DNA of 64,000 nt from Lactifluus volemus (Eukaryota > Basidiomycota > Agaricomycetes > Russulales > Russulaceae), in assembly GCA_022376515.1 (NCBI GenBank), contig WTXI01000008.1:248001-312000 (forward strand). Reading direction: 5' to 3'. Under the pieces are notes generated by a model. It saw only the letters and a list, made by a program, of their open reading frames with translations, was not told the DNA's origin and made no database searches. The position numbers and the translations under genes are program-made. Shown piece after piece: positions 10,838-20,462 of the stretch (position 1 is its first letter; the number at the start of each line of letters is the position of its first letter).

Positions 10838-11508
10838 AAACAAGGTAGGGCTGCCGCAGTTCGGTCCTGAACCAAAGTTCGAACCTGAACTTTCCCGAAC
10901 TGGACCAAAGTTCGGTTCAAAATTTGACAGTTTTACCGAACTGGACCACAAGTCCAGTTCTAAGTTCAGGAAAAACAAAAAATTTGAGAACTGCAGTGAA
11001 CTTAGTTTGAACTGAACTTGAACTAAACTTATCTAACTTGTACTTAGTGATAAATTTGATGTGTGGCAAGGCCATGTGTACACAATATATGGGAAATCAA
11101 TACAAGTGGTCAGTTGAAACTTGCCATAGCTGAGGCACACACTTGATAGTGGGTGCTAGAATCACTTATTTTGTATTGCCAACACCATTCTTGCTAGAGA
11201 AAGTGTGCCCCAAGTCTCATAAGCCATGTCAAACTCAGACAGCAGGTTGGAATAAGTCAGGAGGAGTGGTTTGGTGTGGTGGTACATCTTGTAGAACCAG
11301 GTGACCAGGTTATGTTGTTTCAGATAAAAAAAGTTCAGTTTCAAGTTCAAACCCCTACTAAACCAGAACTGGACCCTCCTGAACCAGAAGCAATGGTTCA
11401 GTCCAAGGTTCAGCAAAATCCCTGAACCGAACCTAAAGTTCAGTTCCAGGTTTGGTGAAATTCTCAAAGAACTGAACTGAACCGAACTTCGGCAGCCCTA
11501 AAACAAGG
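10838..11508. mobile_element. hAT-like non-autonomous element with 8-bp target duplication
   Basis: A 655-bp element (10846-11500) with terminal inverted repeats TAGGGCTGCCGCAGTTCGGT and, on the other side, TAGGGCTGCCGAAGTTCGGT. It is flanked by the 8-bp direct repeat AAACAAGG at 10838-10845 and 11501-11508. An 8-bp duplication and a TAGGG-type terminus are hallmarks of the hAT superfamily. The interior is built of many GAACCGAAC/GTTCGGTTC-like subterminal repeats and carries no transposase. It is inserted in a copia RNase H region. Confidence 0.85.
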
Positions 11509-11860
11509 GGGTTGCGAGTGCGGGCGGGAAGCCAATTCCATCCAGCAGTTGTCACAAGAAAATGACTTTGTGTGATGCCTCATGCAAAGCAATGTATTCC
11601 ACATAGCATGAAGAGTCTGCGATGGTGTATTGTTTCCTCAAGCACTATGAGATGGCACTGGAGCCAAGGGAAAATACATATCCTGAGACGGAGCAACTGG
11701 TTGTTGGGCAGTTGGCATAATCAGAATCTGAGTAGCCTGATAAGGATATGGGCATTGTCCTGCCAAGGATAAAGGATAAGGAGCAGGTGCCCTTGAGGTA
11801 ACACAGAACACATGTGGTGGCATCCCAGTGTTTAGGACAGAAGCAGTCGAGGAACATAGT
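11509..11860 (-). pseudogene. Copia reverse transcriptase/RNase H fragment
   Basis: Minus-strand frames give HWDATTCVLCYLKGT, SGYSDSDYANCPTTS, SGYVFSLGS and YVEYIALHEASH, the canonical start of copia RNase H (GYSDADWA, SGY.F.LG, E.EY.A). Stops and frame changes show decay. The upstream RT half resumes only at 16261 and the downstream tail at 10837. Confidence 0.85.
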
Positions 11861-12420
11861 TCCGAGTTCTCTTTAGAGAATGAGGTTTTATGCCGATTTT
11901 CTCGCGGAAATTTGCCCCCCCCCGTGGGAATATTCATCGATATCGTTGCTGCATCTCGGCATCCTATATGGAGCTTGCCGCTGCTTTACGTGATTATATG
12001 TGATGATACATTTCCTTATTTGAATATGCACACGCGTTGTGTTGAGATTGTGGGAAAATTCATCGCTATCATTGCGGCTATTTCCGAGAGAGTGTGAGTT
12101 TTTATTTGAGGCCGCGTTTTGGTGAGTCGAGTGTGGGAATTGTCATCGCTATCATTGCGGCTATTTCCGAGAGCATGTGAGTTTGTTTGAATATGCACGC
12201 ATTGTGTTGAGATTGTGGGAAAATTCACCGCTAATGTTGCGGCTGTTGCCGGTAAGTTGCACATGTGGGTTGTGTGGGTATTGTGGGAAAATTCATTGCT
12301 ATTGTTGCGGCAGTTGCCAGGTTCCCCATGCAGGTGCATGTGTAGTGAGTGTTGTGGGAAATTTTACTGCTATCATTGCAGTAGTTGCCAGGTTCCCATG
12401 CACATGCACACGATAAATCA
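11861..12420. repeat. Repeat unit with six internal GTGGGAAAATTCATCGCTAT copies
   Basis: Six imperfect copies of a core like GTGGGAAAATTCATCGC begin near 11925, 12050, 12132, 12214, 12282 and 12353, each followed by CATTGCGGC-like sequence. The left edge (GAGTTCTCTTTAGAGAATGAGG) is shared with an inverted relative at 48950-49310. The internal tandem structure varies in copy number between the two. Confidence 0.65.
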
Positions 12421-12589
12421 GAACAAATTGAATTATCTCCATTTATATTCATAGTTACAGCTCTATTCTACCCTCAATCCTAATTGGTCTGACCACACAT
12501 CATGCAATCCAAGTTGTCCTTGATGCTCACCGTGTCTGCAAACCCAACTACTGCAGTCAACAACCCACACCCTGATCTTCATCGTTAAA
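12421..12589. other. Short spacer without recognised feature
   Basis: AT-rich transition between the tandem-core repeat and the GC-rich gene-fragment island. No gene is supported. Confidence 0.4.
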
Positions 12590-13480
12590 GATTCTCACTC
12601 ACATCTCATGGTCTATCCAGGTGCGAGATCCGCTCGAGCGACTGGGTGCAGGTCCTTCCGACAGCGCATTTTCGATGGAGGCGGTGCGCGTGCACCCTTT
12701 TTTTGCAAGCATTCATTGGGACAGGCTTTGGGATGACCCAGCACCACCACTGGAGATGGGACTCATACGGTGCGAGGCAGCGCCGGTGGATGAGTGGGAC
12801 GACGTCGGCGCAACATGGGACGAGCTCGTAAGTGGGAGCGAGGCTGAGGATGAGAAGATGGGAGCGTGGAGGAACTACATCCGCATCCGCATCCACACGG
12901 TAATGTCAACGGACATGTGCACTTACGGGTGCCAGGAGACGATGATATCATATGGGCGCCTGACGTGCAGGCGTTCGTGTCACCGCTGGCTATACCACCC
13001 GAAGAGATCGGTCCGCATGGCGAGATTCCGGGTTATGCACCTGAGGCGTTCAGTCAGCATTGGCCAACGCTGTGGACGCAGCGGAAGATGCTGGTGGCAG
13101 CAGAGACGCTCAGCGTGCAGTGGCTGCTGCTGCCGCCGCCGCCGACGCAAATGGTTCAGTCGTCCTCGAGAGCTACGAGATGCACTTTGCTCTACCACAG
13201 ATCGAAGGAGTGTCTACGAAAACTCCAATACGTGGCGTCGGGCGTTTGTGTGACTTGTGCGCCATTCTGCGGTGACGGGACTAGGGCTTTCAACGTAGAA
13301 GAGGGAAGGAGGGAAGAACTGGATAAAGTGGCGCTAGAAGTGGTAGTGGTTGAGCTACTTGAACTAACTAAGCTAATGCTGGATGTAGCCGAAGCAGATG
13401 AAACCTGTTGCTTGGGGCATCAGTATCTTGAAATGGAAATTTTGATAGAAACAATTCACCGAGCTAGAAGTCAACAGAGG
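12590..13480 (+). pseudogene. C-terminal fragment of an AGC-family (PDK1-like) protein kinase
   Basis: The plus-strand frame from about 12620 reads DPLERLGAG, VRVHPFFASIHWDRLW and DDPAPPLEMGL, the end of an AGC-kinase catalytic domain (RLG...HPFF..I.W..L). The APPLE-type tail suits PDK1/Pkh-like kinases. The whole N-lobe and active site are missing: an AG acceptor-like site (TCTATCCAG near 12620) is preceded by unrelated repeat DNA. Downstream the coding signal hops frames (from about 12866, then about 13060 with an Ala run), as expected for a decayed fragment. The CpG-rich composition differs sharply from both flanks. It looks like host sequence captured or stranded between transposons. Confidence 0.7.
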
Positions 13481-13893
13481 GGATGATGAACTAGATGCCA
13501 CTAGCGATGGAGATTGCAGCACGCTGCCCGAGAGCGTCGGGGACGAGGAAGAAACGCTCGAAGGAGACGTAGTAGGAGGCTGGTCTGCGGGAGGAGACTT
13601 AATATGATGGGCTGCAGGTCGCATCTCGGCCATGCGATTGAGGTGTGCATGATCACGATGATGTACGGAGCCTGGAGAGACACGATTCGCAGAGGCTGAG
13701 GGAGTGAGGGCCAAAAGAATGGCGAAGGAAATAAGGAGCGTGGGAGCGAGGTTGCGAGAGAGTTAAATGAGCATGGCAGAAAACGGGCCTAAAACGATAT
13801 TTGGGCCAGCCAGAGAGGGAGGGGAGACGGAAGGGGGTGAGGATGCTGGTGGGAGACAAAAGTGGGGGAAAAACTCACCGTAACACTGGCGCT
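13481..13893. other. GC-rich spacer between two host-like fragments
   Basis: CpG-rich sequence with overlapping short open frames on both strands, none with a recognisable domain. It is continuous in composition with the kinase fragment and the next fragment, so probably part of the same captured host segment. Confidence 0.4.
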
Positions 13894-14691
13894 CTAGTGA
13901 GACAAAATGAAATGAAATGAGTGAGCAAAAAAAAAACTGGAAAGAGATAGCCGCTTATCGAGACCGAATGGGCCATCGCCGCTGCCGTGCGGACGTCGGG
14001 ACGGGCGTCGAGGGGGATCTCGTGCCATATCTGTTGAGCGTCCAACGTGTGCACGCATGTTGTCGTCCTGTTCTGGTTCTGGTTCATTTTGAGGGATGTT
14101 CGGGGGGTTGTAGGGCATTTCGAATGGTGTCGGCACATGTGAAGGGGGCTGTACGAGTTCACGGAGCTGGCCATACACGCGCTGCATCAATGAGTTGGCG
14201 ATTGGGAGATAGCACTCAAAGCGCGCGAATAGATCTGCGGTATGTGGCAGTGCATACTGCACGGTGGGCACTGGCAGGGCGGGGATAGTCATTAGATGGG
14301 TGAAATGATCGACAAGGGATGCCTGCTTGGCGGCAAGCCACAAACTCACTGATGTGCCTGAGCTCTTCGGCGACATGTTGGATTGTCTGCGAAGACGAGG
14401 CGGCGGCTGCGGGGAGGAGGTGGTCCCGAAAGTTGTCCGTCGTGCGCACTTCAACGAAGGAGGGTACGATGCACTCGGAGAATTCGAACACCTCACTGAT
14501 CCTCTCGCGGCATGTCTACTCGCTGCTCTCGTACTAGCTTTTGAGCCGGAGAAGGTCAAATTGAGGTCGTTGCGTCAAGGGAGTAATTCTCCTGTGGGTC
14601 TGCTGGATTCCATTGCGTGCGTTGATGACGGTATTCGCGAGTGCTTGTATGTTATGAGCTGCCTTGTTGGTCTACGAGGCGGGAAAAAAAA
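13894..14691 (-). pseudogene. Unrecognised host-like coding fragment
   Basis: Two overlapping minus-strand frames carry protein-like sequence. One (14216-14491) reads ECIVPSFVEVRTTDNFRDHL and EELRHISEF; the other (13894-14559) reads VDHFTHLMTIPALPVPTVQY, LFARFECYLPIANSLMQRVY and a Pro/Asn-rich tail with EPEPEQDD. The signal passes from the first frame to the second near 14330 without a plausible intron, suggesting a frameshift. I do not recognise the family. The GC-rich composition matches the adjacent kinase fragment, so both may come from one host locus. Confidence 0.4.
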
Positions 14692-15740
14692 TCGTGGATA
14701 GCGGTAGCAGCAGTTTTTGTTGCTGTACATGTTTGGTGTGGTGCTGCTCACGTGGTGATGGGGAACGTCGCTCATGGTTACTGACGTGGTCAGGTGGCAG
14801 GAATGGAGATGGGGGATGCTGGCGGTCGCTCAAGTGTGGTTGTTGTGGAAACGATGACGGGGACGCTCACGCGTGGTGGGAGCGAAGATGGGTTCCCAGT
14901 CACCGAAATGTGAAGACGGTGACGGGAGAGGCTTCTGGTCATGGTCGTACGCTTGTGGGCGGGCGTGGCGATATCTCTCGTGTAGTGGTGGTGATGTCGG
15001 TCATCGGTCGGTCTGGGCATGCTCACGTGGATATGGATGGAGAGGTGGGCGAAGTCGTTAAAGCCGTGTAGGGACTTGATCCACATCTCGGGGGGGGGTA
15101 TAGTGAGCCAACCCAGTCAGCACCACTAAAATTAATCTGATATCAATGTCACAATTTTCGAGAGGATCGGACACGCGGACAACTTCATCCACCAGTCAAA
15201 TTGAAAGTGTGCCCTCTGAAGCACACAGGCAGTGGTGGAGTGTTGTGTATATGGGTGTGCCAGTGTGAGGTAAAAGTGTCGGATGCACTCCCAGGTCGAG
15301 GTGAAATCAACCATACAACATGTAGATGCGGACAAGGCACAGGGCTCCATGAGGGTGATTACAAGTCAGCTTCAGTGAGTTGGGAGCACCTTAGGACGTA
15401 CCATGTATTAAATTCTTCTGAAATTGAGGGGGTTCGCTGCTTGAATTCGATGAGGGCCCATTTGAGAGAAGAAATGGGTCAGCGGTCAGTACATCATCCA
15501 CCTTACCATAGTCCCATCCACCACCTGTTCTGTGAAATTAGCCAAGGACAAGTTGTGACATGCTTCAGCAACTAAGTTAACCCACACTTAAAGCAAACCT
15601 TTGTGCAGACTTGAAGTGTGGGACGTTGTTGACAATAACGACGTCCAGCGGTTTGACACCTCGTCAATGACCTGGTCATGTGATTGAAAGTGTCTGGATT
15701 TCTCTAAGTCAACAATGCGTTGTGTACTCGTTTCACAGAT
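14692..15740. other. About 1 kb without a supported gene
   Basis: 14692-15070 is GC-rich and rich in GGT/GTGG words; a run of G lies at about 15091-15098. From 15100 the sequence is ordinary. Short open frames on both strands lack domain signal or gene-like structure. Confidence 0.45.
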
Positions 15741-15954
15741 TATCTGCTTTCTCGATTGAGTTGTGTTCAATCCAATTCAATCGCATTCGATTGGCCAAGG
15801 CACCCCAAGAAACCATATCAATTCAATTCAATCATATTCAATGCAATCAGACAATATTCAATTCACTTTGATTGAAACCGACTTAATGTTATTGGTATCA
15901 TTTGTAATAAATTTACTTTGATTTTAATCAATCGGGTTAAATTTACTTAAATTT
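15741..15954. repeat. ATTCAATTCAATC-rich repeat
   Basis: Many overlapping copies of TTCAATTCAATC and close variants, ending in a TTTACTTAAATTTACTTAA block and a final ACTGGG. The same organisation recurs at 25950-26240. Probably a non-coding mobile repeat with short-word ends. Confidence 0.55.
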
Positions 15955-16260
15955 ACTTAAATCCACTTTTCACTGGGAATCATGACTTGCAAACTTTTTC
16001 AGACAGATTAGTTAAATTATGTAAATTAAGTTTTTTAATTAGCACAATTAAAAGCCCCTTGAATTTTCATTAGTTGCTTAAATATGTTGGGTGTGCTTAA
16101 TGTCAGTCTTAATTGTCCTGAGCATACTGAGCATGTTGAGCCTGCTTAAGCTGCTTAATTGTGCTTAAACAAAATTTCATCAAGCAAAATTAAGCAAAAA
16201 AACAAATTTAAGACTATTAAGACCACTAAGCACCATTAAACAGCCTTGGGTTTTCCTGAT
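15955..16260 (-). repeat. TTAAGC-rich repeat with ATCAGGAAAACCC terminus
   Basis: Inverted partner of 9706-10080. It ends at 16260 with the complement of ATCAGGAAAACCCAAGGCT, the same 19 bases found at 8374-8392. Immediately right of 16260 the copia reverse transcriptase fragment begins, so this end is a real junction of the element with older DNA. Confidence 0.7.
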
Positions 16261-17540
16261 ATGGGAGAACTCGGACATGCCATACGAAGTAATGGCCCTC
16301 TAGCACAAGTGAGTTTACTGACTGCAAAGGCGATGTCAGGGCAGGTCCTGATGGCGATATACATGAGGCTTCCAACCAGTTCCTGGTAAGGAGTGCGTGC
16401 GGTCCACTCAGTGATGGTAGGGTCAATTGGGGAACTTGGGTCAGGTTATTCAAGGTGAACGCCAGTCACTATAGGGGTGTCAACGGGATGGGCATCAACT
16501 TGGCCGAATTTCTTGAGGAGGCGATTGATCATGATGGACTGTGATAGTGATATGGTATGTGCAGAGCGATCACAGGAGAGTACAATTCCAAGGGCGAACT
16601 TGGCGGGCCCTAATGTAGAGATGTCCCACCTAGAAGTTAGCAGTGTCTGGAAACACTTATTCTCATCTGAAGATGAAGCAATCAAGATGATATCATCAAT
16701 GTGAATGGTGAAAAGGATTGTACCAGTTGTGGACTGATATCGGTACACACATCATTTACAAGGGAGGCATGTAAACCCCCACTCGTGGACAGCAGCGTTG
16801 AATGTGACATTCCAGACCCAACTCGCTTATTTCATTCTGTAGATAGATTTCATCAATTGCATCACCCACCCCTTCTTTCCAGGTTCCTTGAACCTGGGAG
16901 GTTGTTCCAAGAATATACTCTTGTTGTTGGGGAGAACACTGTGGAGAAATGCAGTCTTGACATTGAACTGCTATATATCCCAATCCAGACAGGTGCCAAG
17001 GTGCAGTAGAGCACAAAGGGACTTAAGGTACGTCGTGGGGGCAGCAGTCTTATCGTAGTGGATGCCGTACTGCTGAGTATAGCCCTTGGCCACATACCGC
17101 ACTTTGTACCGTGTAATGTTGCCAGTACTGTCGCATTTTCACTTGCAGATGAGCTTCCCCTTTAAAGGGCGCTGTCCAAGGGGTATGTGCAAATGTGGGA
17201 TGAGTACAAAGACGTTCAAGTCCTTCAAACTCTTCAATTCATTACGCCTGCCAGCAATCCAGAACTTGCGTTCTGGTGAGGCTAGTGTGGTGGCCCAAGA
17301 AGGTTCATTGTCATCATTGGGCTTAGGTACAAGGTCGCCTGTCGAAAACGTAGTAAGCACCTCATCCAAGGACAGTGAGAGATCACAAGTGTGGACAGGT
17401 AGCAAGAGGTGCATGTTATGAAGAGGGCTGTATTCTGACAGGAGAGCAGTTGTGTGGTCTTCAGGTGATAGAACCAGGCTAGTTCTGGCTGCCTTGCGGT
17501 GTGCAGCAGCCACTGTGCTGTCGGCAATGGCAGCAGCAAG
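16261..17540 (-). pseudogene. Copia reverse transcriptase fragment
   Basis: Minus-strand frames give WAGRRNELKSLKDLNVF-like, YKVRYVAKGYTQ, FNVKTAFLH and, for the catalytic box, FTIHIDDIILIA (Tyr of YxDD replaced by His). These are followed by FALGIVLSCDR, RLLKKFGQ and YQELVGSLMYIAIRT, in the order of Ty1/copia RT. Several in-frame stops and frame changes show it is inactive. The fragment stops at the element terminus at 16260; RNase H pieces lie at 11509-11860 and 10562-10837. Confidence 0.87.
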
Positions 17541-17719
17541 TCGTGAGTCAGAAAGTGGATTGGGGGAAACAGGGATGGGTATACGAGAAGAGCGACGTAA
17601 AGTATTTGGTAAGGTAGGTAAATTAAGGTTATTATTTTGTTTGTCTGGTATTGTAGGAATGTTTGGTATCGTAAGTTGGCTGTTTTCTGGGGAATTATAT
17701 ACAGTATGTGGCCCTCAAC

Positions 17720-20462
17720 ATGGACCTTAATCCAGTACTCCCACCGCTCCCAACCCTAACCTTAGGCGCAACTCAGCTAAATCCACCTGAGAAACCTCCT
17801 GACCCCTCAATCTCTCTGCTATTCCCGGAGACTACCCCGTACAGGGTCCCAGTGAACCCTTTCAAGGGGTCGCTCCCCAAAATGCGAAATAAGGAACATA
17901 GAGAAGTGCTCAGTATAGCCCTAGGAAGCATACGAGCCCCCTTCCTCTTCAGCACTGAAGAACCCTTAGAGTTCAATGGTGCGTGTGTCGGTGTAGACAT
18001 GTCCACAGAGACCTTCAATGCTGCGGTGACCACGGTCATTGCAGCCCTGGAGTGAGGATATTTTTCGTTATGCGACGCGACCCCTCTAGGCCCCAGTGAA
18101 TGGGCTCGCCTCTTGTGTGCCCTGCTGGCCACAGTCAGCAGAGGCTACCACCGACAATACAGTACTGAGAAAGAAAGCACTTTGGATAGAGTCAGAGCCG
18201 AAGTAATCGACCCTGACCCACTCCCGAAAAACCCAATGCTGTTCCACCACCTGGCGGCCATAGCGGACGATGTAAGCACACACGTTGGAGCTGACCAGGA
18301 TGGGTACCAAGACTGGTATCTCACCCTTAAAAACGAGTTCAACATCAAAGCAACAAAAGCCGCAGCGGCTGAGGTAGATGAAAAGTGGCTTCTTTGGAAG
18401 TCTGAACAGCTCAAAATGCTCGTTCACTGACACGAGAACGAAATAGCAGCCCAGGCAAGGAGCCACGGCATAGACTACTTCATCACAACCAGACAGAGGT
18501 TGGGTCTTGACATTACACACGGCTCTTCTGCCACAGAAGCAACCCCCACCCCCACAACAGGCAGTAAACACACAGCCTCAGGCTCCCTCCCCAGACAAGG
18601 CTTGGCCACACCCGTGATGAGGAAGGTCCCGTTAGTAAGTCGCGCGGCATCCCCAGTTACCCCACACGGAAGGACGAACTTTCCGCACGCCCACACACGC
18701 ACAGAAAGTACGAATTTCTTTTCCCCCCTCTGGCCCCCATAAGACACCGGAAGGAGAAGGAAAAGGTAGTACAGACCTAGACACGATAGTGGCAATAATC
18801 AAAGCTACACTTGGCCCCACGATTCAGGCAGTGATGGCCCCTTTGGCCGAAAAGATCAACACGTTAGAACACATGATGGCCCCCACCCAGACGAGTAAGG
18901 TGGACAACCACCCCAATATGAGAAACCCTCTCGCCCCCAGAGGTACTGAAGGGAGTATATGGGCCACTGCAGAACCACCCCAACACTACAACACGGGGAA
19001 CGATGAGTTCACACCTGTCACCCACAACGGAAAAGGTAAGAGAGCGAGGAGCAGGGTTGGCCCCGCTGCCCCTGCCCCTGCCCCACTGCAACCCCCAAAA
19101 ACAAGCTCCACACCTGAGTCATATGCCGGAGTAGCTGCCGCCGCATCCAACACCAGACAACCCCCAGCCCCACCGAGACAGACCCCCCATACCCCAACTA
19201 TTACAGAGGTCACGGTCATTAGATCCGGAGGTTTCCTGGACCAGGCACTGGAAGAAACTGTAAGAATACGCCCAGCTGACGCGATCGTCTGCAAAGTCAC
19301 CCTCAAAATGGCGAAAGCTGTGGCACTGCTGATCCTCCTCAAGTCAGGCTGCTGGAGCATCTACCTGTGTAGCAAGGGAAACTTTGTCTACTCCTTCGAT
19401 GGCAACATTCCGTTTGACCTAATCAGCTCTTATGAACACATTTTACTCACACCTTTCCGTGGCTCAGGTAAACTGAGCCCCTCGATGGGCTGGACATGCC
19501 TCCTGGCCCACGGCGTCCCAACGTGGAATGATATCGATTACGAAGTCTTCAGACTGGAAGCTCTGCTCTGGGAAGTGAAAGCTCTGCCAGGCCTTAAAAA
19601 GGCTTACCTGGCCATGCCTCCGCGGTGGTTGAAACTGGTGAAGCGCATTGAATTCAACTACTCAACAATCACTTTCGCCATCTCGGACCCTGACGGCACC
19701 ATCACCAGCAAACTCTTAACAGAAAAAACTGCCCTCTTCGGGAAAGAAGTCACCATCCAGAGATGGGTAGACAAACCCGCTCTTGTTCAATGCTCACATT
19801 GCCATGTGCTAGGACATATTAGATCATCGAGAGGCTGCACTCTAGGGAAAGACTCAGTCCACTGCTACATCTGCAGAGGTCCCCACCCCTCAGACAAGCA
19901 CAGCCAAAACTGCCCCAGAAAGCACAAAGTCACAGGCATCTGTGACTGTAGCCACTTTAAATGTCTCAATTGCCACAAAAAAGGTCATCACTGCCGAGAC
20001 ACACGATGCCCAGCACGAGACCTTTTCCGCCCACACCCAAGCCGCAAAGCAAGGAAACAGAAAGACAAAGGTAGTGGACTGGACCTGCCCACGACTGGCG
20101 AACCACTCAAAACAACTGCCAACGCCTGGGCTGGCCCCTCCAATGAAACACTGGAAGAGATCCTAGACCCAGATGGCGATCTCTACGACCCACCTCCACT
20201 CCCCCCAAACACGACTGGGCCCCAAATCAGGTCAGCACTACACAGCAGGGCAATTGCTGCCATCTGCAATCACCAGGCCATGGAGATAGACGAAGGGGGA
20301 CCCGGGACACACCCTGCCAATGAATATGACCCCATCCGTTTCCCCGAAGCCCTCAACGTCAATACCTCCAAACCCCCAGAGGTAATTAGTGATGCAGCAC
20401 AGACTGACAGCTACTCCCCCTCGCACCCCCACCCAGGTGCTGCCAAGCAGTCCTTCATTTAA
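17720..20462 (+). pseudogene. LINE ORF1 (gag-like, zinc-knuckle protein)
   Basis: Begins at ATG 17720. One frame carries protein-like sequence from there to about 18742 with stops near 18053 and 18428; it then shifts to an open frame of 557 codons (18789-20462). That frame holds a Pro-rich segment, an RNA-binding-like region, and three Cys/His clusters: VQCSHCHVLGH, HCYICRGPHPSDKH and FKCLNCHKKGHHC. They match the nucleic-acid-binding knuckles of LINE ORF1 proteins. The ORF ends in TAA at 20460-20462, overlapping the ATG of ORF2. Confidence 0.8.

Noticed and set aside
8374..16260. A single 7.9-kb intact transposon
   Set aside because: Flanking bases do not match, no transposase is inside, and copia sequence outside continues inside, so it is a composite.
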